From: JBMTVN01 sp046047235
GTDB lineage: Bacteria > Verrucomicrobiota > Verrucomicrobiia > Limisphaerales > JAHDYP01
Assembly (NCBI GenBank): GCA_046047235.1
Contig: JBJOII010000027.1
Coordinates: forward strand, 1-49,795
Reading direction: 5' to 3'
DNA length: 49,795 bases
Below the pieces are notes generated by a model. The model had not been told where the DNA came from and made no database searches. It saw only the letters and a program-made list of their open reading frames with translations. Shown piece by piece: positions 26,632 through 34,945 of this stretch (its first letter is position 1; every line of letters starts with the position of its first letter). Both the position numbers and the translations under genes were made by a program.

Positions 26632-27000
26632 CCACCAGCCCCCTGGATCCAAGGTTCCGATCAATGGCCCGAACCCACCTGGCCACTCCAGGACAACACC
26701 ACCATGGACCGCGCCTGGCTCAAATCCCAGTGCATCGATCCCTGGAAAAAACTCGAAGCCACCGGCGTCGGCATCCACGTCGGTGAATGCGGATGCTATA
26801 ACCAAACCCCACACCCCGTCGCCATCGCCTGGCTCAAAGACTTCCTCGAACTCTGGCAGGCCGCCGGCTGGGGCTTCGCCATCTGGAATTTCCGGGGCTC
26901 CTTCGGGATCCTCAATAGCGACCGTAAAGACGTGAAATACGAAAACTTCAAAAACCACCAGCTGGACCGGCAACTCCTCGAACTCCTCCAAAACCACTAA
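26632..27000 (+). pseudogene. C-terminal remnant of a GH5 glycoside hydrolase
   Basis: The frame directly after the dctQM stop codes for 122 residues that match the end of GH5-type enzymes: APWIQGSDQWPEPTWPL, GVGIHVGECGCYNQTPHPVA (the nucleophile region, where GEWG is more usual than GECG), GWGFAIWNFRGSFGILNSDR and a final NHQLDRQLLELL. The N-terminal barrel, the catalytic acid region and any start codon are missing. An internal ATG at 26704 could give a 98-residue product without enzymatic sense. Either a deletion fused the transporter gene to the tail of an old GH5 gene or two contigs were joined here. Third-codon usage looks like its neighbours. Confidence 0.8.
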
Positions 27001-27070
27001 AGCCGCCAAAGCAATACCGTGCCCGCAGCAACGTAGCAAAACCACCACCCCCCACTCTCTACCCTCTCCC

Positions 27071-27094
27071 TGCGGCGCGACACCACGCGCCGCA
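27071..27094 (-). other. Hairpin of composite repeat element, copy 2
   Basis: Perfect 9-bp inverted repeat TGCGGCGCG / CGCGCCGCA with a 6-base loop. Relative to copy 1 the fifth and seventh bases of the left arm differ, and both partners in the right arm have changed to keep pairing. The flanks are also shared: CTCTCCC before and a short A-rich link (ATAGCCCT) to the heptad array after. It lies between the GH5 remnant and the convergent dehydrogenase gene. Confidence 0.85.
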
Positions 27095-27095
27095 A

Positions 27096-27228
27096 TAGCC
27101 CTTCCGCCCTTACCGCTCTGCGCTTCCCGCTTACCCCTTACCGCTCCGCGCTTGCCGCTCAGCCCTCAGCCCTCAGCCCTCAGCCCTCAGCGCTTCCCGC
27201 TTCCCGCTCTGCGCTTACCGCTCTGCCC
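27096..27228 (-). repeat. Tandem heptanucleotide array (19 units), copy 2
   Basis: Nineteen 7-base units on the + strand, more degenerate than copy 1 (TTACCGC, TCTGCGC, TTCCCGC and others), with four identical TCAGCCC units at 27159-27186. The stop codon of the dehydrogenase gene (27215-27217) lies inside the array, which extends about 11 bases into the coding sequence. It runs from the gene end to the hairpin at 27071-27094, the same order as at xth. Confidence 0.9.
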
Positions 27229-28207
27229 CCCCCACCCAACCCGCTTCCCGATACCACGCCACAGTCCGCTCCAAACCCTCCCGCAATCCCGTCCGACATT
27301 CCAAACCCGTCTCCCGCACCAACCGCGACACATCACACACCCACCCCGACGCCATCAACTCCTTCCTCCGGTCCACCCCCAATATCCCCGGCCGCCCCGT
27401 CACCCGTGACACCAACTCCGCACCCCAACTCAACGGCACCAATAACCCCGACGGCAACCACACCTTCCACGGCCGACAGCCCATCACCGCCGCTACCCCG
27501 GAAGCCAATTCGCCCGCCGTCACCACCTCCGAGTTCGCTACATGATAAATCCGGTTCCCCTCCACCTCCGCGTCCAAACACCCCACCACCACATCCACTA
27601 AATCCTCCACATACACCAAAGTCAGCTCCTGCCTCCCCCCGTCAAACATCGGACACAACCCCCTCTTCACCGCCCGAAATAACTCCAGAAAATCCCGGTC
27701 CCCAGGCCCATACACACCCCCGGGACGTAAAACCAAACTCTGCACCCCACCCTCACCCAATAACACCCGCTCCGCCCCTAACTTGGACCTCCCATACGCC
27801 GAAACCGGACGCACCTCGTCCCCCTCCATCGCAGGCCGATCCGACCGTGCCGGACCTACCGCAGCCAAACTCGATAAATGAACAATCCTGCTCACCCCCG
27901 CCCCAATCGCAGCCCCCAACAACTTCCGCGTTCCCCCTACATTCACCTCCTCAAACTCTGACTCCCGCAAAACTTTCGTCTTCCCAGCACAGTGAATCAC
28001 ATGCGTCACCCCCTCCATCGCCACAGCTAAACTCGCCGCATCCCCCAAAGATCCCTCCCTCACATCCACACACCCCAACCCTTCACCCATCAGGGAACGC
28101 GAAGAAGTCGACCTCACCAAAACCACCGTGGAAATGCCCCGCGCCACCAAACGCGCCAAAACCCGACTCCCAATAAACCCGCTCGCACCCGTCAGCAGAA
28201 CTCTCAA
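27215..28207 (-). CDS. NAD(P)-dependent epimerase/dehydratase-type reductase, possible CerR-like ceramide reductase
   Basis: 330 residues of the extended short-chain dehydrogenase fold. The nucleotide-binding TGASGFIGSRV lies at the N-terminus, HVIHCAGKTKV near 70, and the catalytic YGRSK (Tyr and Lys) at about 141-145 after a Ser-rich HLSSLAAVG. Its ATG overlaps the stop of the palmitoyltransferase gene (ATGA). In bacteria with sphingolipids the second known enzyme, CerR, belongs to this family, so the pairing suggests reduction of a 3-keto-sphingoid or oxidised ceramide. That role is inferred from context, and a sugar or steroid substrate cannot be excluded. The last codons are part of a heptad array. 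Confidence 0.8.
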   Translation of the reverse strand: MRVLLTGASGFIGSRVLARLVARGISTVVLVRSTSSRSLMGEGLGCVDVREGSLGDAASLAVAMEGVTHVIHCAGKTKVLRESEFEEVNVGGTRKLLGAAIGAGVSRIVHLSSLAAVGPARSDRPAMEGDEVRPVSAYGRSKLGAERVLLGEGGVQSLVLRPGGVYGPGDRDFLELFRAVKRGLCPMFDGGRQELTLVYVEDLVDVVVGCLDAEVEGNRIYHVANSEVVTAGELASGVAAVMGCRPWKVWLPSGLLVPLSWGAELVSRVTGRPGILGVDRRKELMASGWVCDVSRLVRETGLECRTGLREGLERTVAWYREAGWVGGAER

Positions 28208-29520
28208 AGCACCCCAAGCTCCTTGCCAATCCGTCCCATCTTCTCCAAGGCAAAGTCAATCTGCTCGTCCGTGTGCGTCGCCATAAGACTGATCCGCAAA
28301 AGCTCATGCCCCGGAGCCACCCCGGGCGAAACCACCGGATTCACAAACACACCCTCCTCCTCCAACCGCTTGCAAAACTTAAACGTGCTCAGCAAATCCC
28401 GCACGTACACCGGCAAAATCGGCGTCGACGACGCACCCAAATCAAAACCCAAAGACGCTAACCCGGCCTTCATCCGCTCCGTGTTGTGCCATAACCGCTT
28501 CAACCGCTCCGGCTCCTCCACCATGATCCGCACCGCCTCCAACACCGCCGCCGCGTTCGCCGGACTCATGCTCGCACTGAAAATCAACGTCCGGGAATGA
28601 TGCTTCAAATAGTCAATCGTCGCCGCATCCCCCGCAATAAAACCACCCAAACTCGCCAACGACTTGCTAAACGTCCCCATGATCAAATGCACGTCGTCCG
28701 TCAAACCAAAGTGACTCGACGTCCCCGCACCCACCTCACCCAATACCCCAATCCCATGCGCGTCATCCACCATCACCGCCGCATTGTGCTCCCGCGCCAA
28801 ACGCACCACCTCAGGCAGCTGAATAATGTCCCCCTCCATGCTGAATACACCGTCCACCACCACCAACTTGCCCGACTCCGGATCCAGCTTGTTCAAACGA
28901 TTCTCCAACGCACCCATGTCGTTGTGCGCAAAACGAACCATGTCCCCCGGCGATAAAAAACAACCCTCGTTCAAACTCGCATGGTTGCTCTTGTCCGCCA
29001 AAATCGTCTCCCCCTTGCCCACCAACACACTGATCACCCCCAAATTCACCTGAAAACCCGTGCTGTACAACAACACCGCCGGCTTGTTCACCAGACGCGC
29101 CAACGCCTCCTCCAACTCAATGTGAATGTCCAACGTCCCATTCAAAAACCGCGAACCCGCACACCCACTCCCATACTTCCGGACAGCCGCCATCGCCGCC
29201 TCCTTGATCCGCGGATGATTGGTCAAACCCAAGTAACTGTTCGACCCCAACATCAAAACCCGCTTCCCGTTGATCGTCACCTCCGTGTCCTGCGCAGAGG
29301 AAATCGTCCGGAAATAAGGATACAAACCCAAGGCCCGAACCTGCTCAGCACTCTTATACGCCCGTACCTTGTCGAAAATCTTCGGCTCCCGCCGCCCCTC
29401 ACCCCCACCACCACACATAGCCACCCCCGTGGACACATCCCCCGACCCATTCTCTGATGTCGGTTGTCCCGCCCCGTTCGTTGCTACACCTGAATCCACC
29501 TCGGCTGTCTGCGATTGCAT
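28204..29520 (-). CDS. spt: Serine palmitoyltransferase (alpha-oxoamine synthase family)
   Basis: About 438 residues from the ATG at 29520; the frame is open further up, but those residues show no similarity. It is a PLP enzyme condensing an acyl-CoA with an amino acid. Features favouring serine palmitoyltransferase over 2-amino-3-ketobutyrate ligase are LGLYPYFRTI, LGSNSYLGLTNHP, CAGSRFLNGTLDIHIELEEA and the end FVNPVVSPGVAPGHELLRIS followed by LMATHT. The PLP-binding pieces are MVDDAHGIGVLG and MGTFSKSLASLGG with the Schiff-base Lys. It catalyses the first step of sphingolipid synthesis. The ATGA overlap with the reductase gene indicates coupled translation. An acyl-transferring ceramide synthase gene is not seen next to it. 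Confidence 0.88.
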   Translation of the reverse strand: MQSQTAEVDSGVATNGAGQPTSENGSGDVSTGVAMCGGGGEGRREPKIFDKVRAYKSAEQVRALGLYPYFRTISSAQDTEVTINGKRVLMLGSNSYLGLTNHPRIKEAAMAAVRKYGSGCAGSRFLNGTLDIHIELEEALARLVNKPAVLLYSTGFQVNLGVISVLVGKGETILADKSNHASLNEGCFLSPGDMVRFAHNDMGALENRLNKLDPESGKLVVVDGVFSMEGDIIQLPEVVRLAREHNAAVMVDDAHGIGVLGEVGAGTSSHFGLTDDVHLIMGTFSKSLASLGGFIAGDAATIDYLKHHSRTLIFSASMSPANAAAVLEAVRIMVEEPERLKRLWHNTERMKAGLASLGFDLGASSTPILPVYVRDLLSTFKFCKRLEEEGVFVNPVVSPGVAPGHELLRISLMATHTDEQIDFALEKMGRIGKELGVL

Positions 29521-29830
29521 GCTCGGAATATTCGCCCGGATAACACCCTCACTGGCACATCTCAACCCGTTACAACCGTAACGCAGCAGGAATGCACTCC
29601 GGATCTCGTTAAGGGCGCAAGCGTCCTTGCAAAACATTCAGCCTGTCAAGTGGTTTCATATACCCCAACACGCCACATCCCCACTCCGCCCCAGCTCCTC
29701 TCTTCAGCCCAAAGCCCCCCCACGCTCCACGCTTAACGCTTGCCCCCACTCACCCGCCCCCTGTAACACTCCCTACAGTCGAATACCGTAACCAAACCCC
29801 ACCCCACCCCGTCTCTAAACCTACCCATCC

Positions 29831-31087
29831 ATGAAATTCACCCTCCCCACCCTCGCAGCCCTGCTCAGCCTCGCACCCCTCACCTCCCAAGCGCTCGATT
29901 GGCCGCAATGGCGCGGACACCACCGCGATGGCCATTCCCAGGAAACCGGCATCACCAAATCCTGGCCCAAGGAGGGACCCAAAACGCTCTGGCAAAACTC
30001 CAATATCGGCACCGGCTACGCCAGCCCAGTCATCGCCAACAACCACGTCTTCACGCTCAGTAACAACGGACCGGATAACGAGTTCGTCATCGCCCTCTCC
30101 AACCAAACCGGCGAAAAACTCTGGACCACCACGATCGGCAAAGTCGGCAAACCCGACCAACGCCCCAGCTACCCCGCCGCACGCTCCACCCCCACCCTCG
30201 ATGGCCCCAACCTCTACGCCCTAAGCTCCGATGGCGACCTCGCCTGCCTCGAACAATCCACCGGCAAAATCCTCTGGTCCACCCACCTCCCCTCCAAATA
30301 CAACGGCGAATCCGGTACCTGGGCCTACTCCGAATCCCCCCTCGTCATCGATAACCTCGTCGTCTGTAGCCCCGGCGGCCCCACCGCCACCCTCCTCGCC
30401 CTCGATAAATTCACGGGTGAACCCGCCTGGCAATGCCCCCTCCCCGGCGCCGATAAAGCCGGCTATAGCTCCCCCATCGCCACCACCATCGACGGCACCC
30501 ACCAAATCATCCAGATCATGGAAAAATGCCTCGTCGGTATCGAAACCCAAACCGGTAAAGTCCTCTGGTCCTATAACCGAACCGCCGATGGCAGCCCCGC
30601 CGTCATCCTCACCCCCGTCGTCCAAAATAACCTCGTCTATAGCGGCGGCGGCCGCGTCGGCGGTGGCCTCGCCGAAATCACCCGCACCGGTGACACCTTC
30701 TCCGCCCAGGAGGTCTACTTCTCCAACCGCCTCCCCACCAGCACCGGAGGCGCCGTCCTCGTCGGAGATCACCTCTACGGCGCAGGTAACCAAACCCTCC
30801 TCTGTATCCATTTCAAAACCGGCGAAATCGCCTGGGAAGAACGGAGCCCCGCCGCCCCCGGCTCCATCCTCGCCATCAATGGACACCTCATCCTCCACGG
30901 CGATAACGGCCAAATCGCCCTCCTCGAGGCCAACCCCGAAGCCTACCGCGAAATCGCCGTGTTCACCCCCCCCAATGAACCCAACCGCGGCCAAGCCAAA
31001 GCCTGGGCCCACCCCGCCGTCGCCAATGGCAAACTCTATATCCGCGACTGGACCAGCCTCTGGTGCTTCGACCTCATGTCCAAATAA
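29831..31087 (+). CDS. Exported PQQ-type beta-propeller protein
   Basis: 418 residues with a signal peptide (LPTLAALLSLAPLTSQA). The mature start DWPQWRGHHRDGHSQETGI is the typical opening of the BamB-like/outer-membrane PQQ-propeller proteins abundant in planctomycetes and Verrucomicrobiota. Propeller blades are marked by repeated A-x-D/L-x-x-x-T-G-(K/E)-x-x-W patterns: ALSNQTGEKLWTT, CLEQSTGKILWST, ALDKFTGEPAWQC, GIETQTGKVLWSY, CIHFKTGEIAWEE. No quinoprotein catalytic residues or haem motif are seen, so a binding or scaffold role is as likely as enzymatic activity. The DUF4159 gene follows 33 bases later. Confidence 0.85.
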   Translation: MKFTLPTLAALLSLAPLTSQALDWPQWRGHHRDGHSQETGITKSWPKEGPKTLWQNSNIGTGYASPVIANNHVFTLSNNGPDNEFVIALSNQTGEKLWTTTIGKVGKPDQRPSYPAARSTPTLDGPNLYALSSDGDLACLEQSTGKILWSTHLPSKYNGESGTWAYSESPLVIDNLVVCSPGGPTATLLALDKFTGEPAWQCPLPGADKAGYSSPIATTIDGTHQIIQIMEKCLVGIETQTGKVLWSYNRTADGSPAVILTPVVQNNLVYSGGGRVGGGLAEITRTGDTFSAQEVYFSNRLPTSTGGAVLVGDHLYGAGNQTLLCIHFKTGEIAWEERSPAAPGSILAINGHLILHGDNGQIALLEANPEAYREIAVFTPPNEPNRGQAKAWAHPAVANGKLYIRDWTSLWCFDLMSK

Positions 31088-31120
31088 ACACCCCCTAACC
31101 GCTCCCAGCCGCACCCCCAA

Positions 31121-31963
31121 ATGCGCCGACGCCCAGCTACCCCCAAGCTTGCCTGCGTCGCCCTCGGCCTCACTCTCGCCGCATCCCTCGCCCTCGCCCA
31201 GTTCCGCTTCGGCAACCCGGGAAGACCGCGAGGGAACCGCCCCGCCCAACGCCAAGTCCCCACCTGGGAACTCCAAAACCTCCAACAACAAGATCATTGG
31301 ACCTTCGCCAGAATCGAATGGGACTCGGTCACCGGCCGACGCTCCCAAACCTGGGAAACCGACTTCCCCGACTCCGACCTCAACTTCTCCTACCGCCTCC
31401 AACACCTCACCTCCATGGTCGTCAACCCCGACGGCATCGTCATCCGCCTCACCGATGAACGACTCCACTCCTTCCCCTTCATCTGGATGAGCGGCGTCGG
31501 CGGCCTCGGCCTCAGCGATACCGAAATCACCGCACTCCGCAATTACCTCAACGCCGGCGGCTTCCTCTGGGTCGATGACTTCTGGGGCGAACAGGAATGG
31601 AACACCTTCTACGACGTCATCAAACGCGTCTTCCCCAATCGCGAACCCGTCGACCTCCCCCTCGATCACCCCATCTTCACCTACCTCTACCGCCTCCAAT
31701 CCAAACCCCAAATCCCCAACGTCGGCCATGCCCTCCGCTACCGGGACTCCGGTATCACCTGGGAACGCCCCGATGCCAAGGAACCCCACTACCGCGCCAT
31801 CCTCGATGACAACACCCGCATCATGGTCATGATCAACCACAACACCGATATGGGCGACGGCTGGGAGGAAGAAACCACCAACCCCTACTACTTCACCGAA
31901 TTCTCCGAAAAAAGCGCCTACCCCCTCGGAATCAATATCCTCCTCTACGTCATGACCCACTAA
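31121..31963 (+). CDS. Exported DUF4159 protein
   Basis: 280 residues with a signal peptide (ACVALGLTLAASLALA). The mature part carries FARIEWDSVTGRR, then TWETDFPDSDLNFSYRLQHL, a glycine-rich LRNYLNAGGFLWVDDFWGEQ near the middle and NHNTDMGDGWEE close to the C-terminus. These fit DUF4159, a family related in fold to glutamine-amidotransferase-like domains and often encoded near MoxR-type gene sets. The role is unknown. Its stop overlaps the stop of the convergent ABC-F gene (31960-31963). Confidence 0.82.
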   Translation: MRRRPATPKLACVALGLTLAASLALAQFRFGNPGRPRGNRPAQRQVPTWELQNLQQQDHWTFARIEWDSVTGRRSQTWETDFPDSDLNFSYRLQHLTSMVVNPDGIVIRLTDERLHSFPFIWMSGVGGLGLSDTEITALRNYLNAGGFLWVDDFWGEQEWNTFYDVIKRVFPNREPVDLPLDHPIFTYLYRLQSKPQIPNVGHALRYRDSGITWERPDAKEPHYRAILDDNTRIMVMINHNTDMGDGWEEETTNPYYFTEFSEKSAYPLGINILLYVMTH

Positions 31964-33879
31964 CCGCTCCCCACAGCCTCCAGCTGCCCCGCCAAATCCT
32001 CCCACCTCCCCGTCAACTCCTCCAAACGCGCCCGGTTCGCAGCAAACTCCCGCTGCACCTCCACCGCCCGCTCGGCATCACTATACGTCGCCGGATCCTC
32101 CATCGCCTCCGTCAACTCCGCCTGCCGAGTCTCCAACTCATGAATATCCTTCTCCAAAGCATCCACCCCCGATTGCAGCTCCTTCCGCAACCGCGATAAC
32201 CGCTTCCGCTCCTCCGCCTCCAACCGCTTCTGCTCACGCTTCTCCACCGCCCTTCCGGACTTGCTCCCCCCAGCCCCCACACTCTCCACCCCACCACCCG
32301 TCACCGCCACCTCAGGCCGCCACCCCGTCCGATCCACATAATAGTCATAATTGCCCGAATACAACGTCAGCTTCCCGTCCCGCACATGCACCACGTGATT
32401 CGCCAGCTGACGGATGAAATACACATCATGACTAATGAAAAGTATCGTCCCCTCATACTTGTGCAACGCCGCCAATAACGCCTCCGTACTCGGAATGTCC
32501 AAATGCGTCGTTGGCTCGTCCAACAACATCAGGTTCGGCGGATCCAACAATAACTTCACCAACGCCAACCGGCTCTTCTCCCCACCACTTAAAACCCGCA
32601 CTGGCTTGAATACATCATCCCCCCGAAACAAAAAACTCCCCAGTACCGTGCGCACCGACTCCACACTCAATGCCTGTGGCGTGTCCAAGGCCTCCTCCAA
32701 TACGGTGCTGCTCTCATCCAATACGTCCGTCCGATACTGCGAAAAATAACCCGCCTTCACGTTGTGCCCCAAAACCCGCTCACCCCCCTGCACCTCCAAT
32801 ACCCCCGCCGCCAGCTTCAATAAGGTCGACTTCCCCGCCCCGTTCGGCCCCACCAATACCACCCGCTGCCCCCGCTCGACCTCAAAGTTCATCCCCCGGT
32901 ATACCACCTTCTCCCCATACGAAAAATCCACCCCACCCAACCGGATCACCCGCTGCCCACTCCGCTGCGGCTGCGGAAACTGAAACGATAACCGCGGCGC
33001 CTCCGATTCCGGCGCCTCAATCTTCTCCATCCGCTCAATCTGTTTCAGCTTGCTCTGCGCCTGCGACGCCTTCGTGTTCTTCGCCCGAAACCGGTCAGCA
33101 AAATCCTGCAGCCGCGCAATCTCCCGCTGCTGGTTCTTATACGCCGCCAATAATTGCTCCTCCGTCGCCTGCCGCTGCTCCACAAACGATTCGTAATTCC
33201 CCCGATACCGAAACAACTTCGACTGCCGTATCTCCACAATGCTCCCCACCAGCTGGTTCAAAAACTCGCGATCATGCGAAATCACCAGTATCCCCCCGCG
33301 ATACCCCTTCAGATGCTCCTGAAACCATAACAACGCCTCCAAATCCAAATGGTTCGTCGGCTCGTCCAATAACAATAAATCCGGCGCCTGAACCAACAGC
33401 TTCGCCAAATGCGCCCGCATCACCCACCCCCCACTCAACGTCCGCGCCGCCCGCTCATGATCCTCCTCGCGAAAACTTAAACCCGACAATATCTGCCGCG
33501 CCTTCGCCACCACTCGATAGCCATCCAATGCATCAAACTCCTGCTTCGCCTCGTGATCCTCCTCCCCCTCACCACCCCGGTTCAAACGACGCCATAACCC
33601 CAATAACTCGCGCGACGCCGAAATCGCTACCTCCAACACGGTCTCGTCCTCCACCGGCGCACTCTCCTGCGGCAAATAACCCACCGTCACCCCACGCTGA
33701 AAAACCACCCCCCCCTGATCCGGCTCCTCCTCCCCCAAAATCATCCGGAACAACGTCGACTTCCCCGCCCCGTTCGGACCCACCAACCCAATGCGATCCC
33801 CCGCCACCAACTGCAAGGTCGCGTCCGATAACAAAACCCGCCCCGCATACGCTTTGTGAATGCCCGATAAGGTCAACAT
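31960..33879 (-). CDS. ABC-F family ATP-binding protein
   Basis: 639 residues from the ATG at 33879, which begins directly with MLTLSGIHKAYAGRVLLSDA; a longer upstream frame overlaps the nitrilase gene and has no similarity. Two ABC ATPase domains are present: GLVGPNGAGKSTLFRMILG with TLSGGW and LLLLDEPTNHLDLEALLWFQ, and VLVGPNGAGKSTLLKLAAG with VLSGGEKSRLALVKLLL and MLLDEPTTHLDI. The charged PtIM-type linker lies between them, and a coiled-coil C-terminus rich in Lys, Arg and Glu follows (about 555-635). ABC-F proteins lack membrane domains and act on ribosomes, rescuing or protecting the peptidyl-transferase centre. The closest type would be the Uup/YheS group. Confidence 0.93.
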   Translation of the reverse strand: MLTLSGIHKAYAGRVLLSDATLQLVAGDRIGLVGPNGAGKSTLFRMILGEEEPDQGGVVFQRGVTVGYLPQESAPVEDETVLEVAISASRELLGLWRRLNRGGEGEEDHEAKQEFDALDGYRVVAKARQILSGLSFREEDHERAARTLSGGWVMRAHLAKLLVQAPDLLLLDEPTNHLDLEALLWFQEHLKGYRGGILVISHDREFLNQLVGSIVEIRQSKLFRYRGNYESFVEQRQATEEQLLAAYKNQQREIARLQDFADRFRAKNTKASQAQSKLKQIERMEKIEAPESEAPRLSFQFPQPQRSGQRVIRLGGVDFSYGEKVVYRGMNFEVERGQRVVLVGPNGAGKSTLLKLAAGVLEVQGGERVLGHNVKAGYFSQYRTDVLDESSTVLEEALDTPQALSVESVRTVLGSFLFRGDDVFKPVRVLSGGEKSRLALVKLLLDPPNLMLLDEPTTHLDIPSTEALLAALHKYEGTILFISHDVYFIRQLANHVVHVRDGKLTLYSGNYDYYVDRTGWRPEVAVTGGGVESVGAGGSKSGRAVEKREQKRLEAEERKRLSRLRKELQSGVDALEKDIHELETRQAELTEAMEDPATYSDAERAVEVQREFAANRARLEELTGRWEDLAGQLEAVGSG

Positions 33880-34011
33880 CTGCACCGGATACTGCGCCAA
33901 CCCAATCCTCCCCCTCAAGCTCAAGCCTGCACACCCACCCCACCCACCCAAATCCCCGCCCAACTCCTTCAGGATTCCAACCACCACCCGAATCGCTACA
34001 CTCCCACCCCC

Positions 34012-34872
34012 ATGAAAGCCCCCGAAACCCTCCAGGTCTCCTGCACCCAACTCCACTGGACCCAACCCATCGAACGCAACCTCCAACGCACCCTGCTCTA
34101 CCTCGGAAAAGCCGCCGAAGAAAAGAGCCGCGTCGCCGTCTTCCCCGAAACCGGTATCAGCTCGTACGACTTCCCCTACGCCCTCACTCTCAAACCCACC
34201 CAAATCAACGACGCACTCAAAACCGTCTGCCGCGCCGTCCGTGAAGCCCACCTCTGGGCCATCGTCGGCACTCTCAAACCCACCCGCGACCGCTTCATTA
34301 ACCTCGCCTGCGTCATCAACCCCTCAGGCAAAATCACCTACGAGTACGCCAAAGTCCACATGGCCGGACGCGACGAACAACGCTACTGCCGCGGCGGCAA
34401 CAAAATCGCCTGGTTCGAAATCGACGGCATCCCCTGCACCATGGCCATCTGCCGCGATGGACGCCACCCCGAACTCTACCGTATCCCCGCCATGGCCGGC
34501 GCCAAAATCCTCTTCCAACCCTCCTGTAGCTCCGATGAAGTCGAAGCCGTCTGGTGGAAACGAATCTCCGGCCGCGCCCAACAACCCGCCGGCCCCAATA
34601 GCCGCATCTTCCACTGCGTCGCCAATACCATCGGCACCTCCTCCAACGGCAAACAAAGCACCAGCGGACAATCCTTCATCCGTGACCCCAATGGCCTCCC
34701 TCTCGCCGAAGCCGGCCCCTACCAGGAAGAAATGATCACCGCCACACTCGACCTCTCCCAAGCCGACCGCAGCTATGCCCGCGATAGCCTCAACAACCCA
34801 CCCTTCCTCCGCAAACACTGGCAGGCCATGATCCGCGACATGAAAGCCCGCACCCACCTCAAACCCCGCTGA
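34012..34872 (+). CDS. Carbon-nitrogen hydrolase (nitrilase superfamily)
   Basis: 286 residues, no signal peptide. The Glu-Lys-Cys catalytic triad is readable: Glu in AVFPETGISSYDF (about residue 45), Lys in YEYAKVHMAGRDEQ (about 115) and Cys in MAICRDGRHPELYR (about 149). Similar proteins hydrolyse amides or carbamoyl compounds in the cytoplasm; the substrate is not evident. It is divergent from the ABC-F gene (132 bases between starts) and convergent with the SMP-30 gene beyond the terminator at 34884. Confidence 0.9.
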   Translation: MKAPETLQVSCTQLHWTQPIERNLQRTLLYLGKAAEEKSRVAVFPETGISSYDFPYALTLKPTQINDALKTVCRAVREAHLWAIVGTLKPTRDRFINLACVINPSGKITYEYAKVHMAGRDEQRYCRGGNKIAWFEIDGIPCTMAICRDGRHPELYRIPAMAGAKILFQPSCSSDEVEAVWWKRISGRAQQPAGPNSRIFHCVANTIGTSSNGKQSTSGQSFIRDPNGLPLAEAGPYQEEMITATLDLSQADRSYARDSLNNPPFLRKHWQAMIRDMKARTHLKPR

Positions 34873-34883
34873 TCCCCGCCCAT

Positions 34884-34914
34884 AAAAAAGCGGGTGCCGG
34901 TACCCGGCACCCGC
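34884..34914 (-). terminator. Rho-independent terminator after the SMP-30 gene
   Basis: Perfect 11-bp stem GCGGGTGCCGG / CCGGCACCCGC with a 3-base loop (34890-34914). On the - strand it is followed by six T (34884-34889). It lies 31 bases past the stop of the SMP-30 gene and ends the DUF1080-SMP-30 unit. The stem could also help end the nitrilase transcript, but no T-run lies on that side. Confidence 0.92.
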
Positions 34915-34945
34915 AGTCAAAACTCACCACCCCCACCAAAAAGCC

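Noticed and set aside
29761..29778. CTGTA-N8-TACAG inverted repeat before the PQQ gene
   Set aside because: A five-base stem with an eight-base loop is too weak to separate from chance.
30221..32005. 594-residue open frame on the - strand opposite the PQQ and DUF4159 genes
   Set aside because: It is Gly/Glu/Asp-rich mirror coding caused by C-ending codons of the + strand genes, shows no family similarity, and runs across two well-supported genes.
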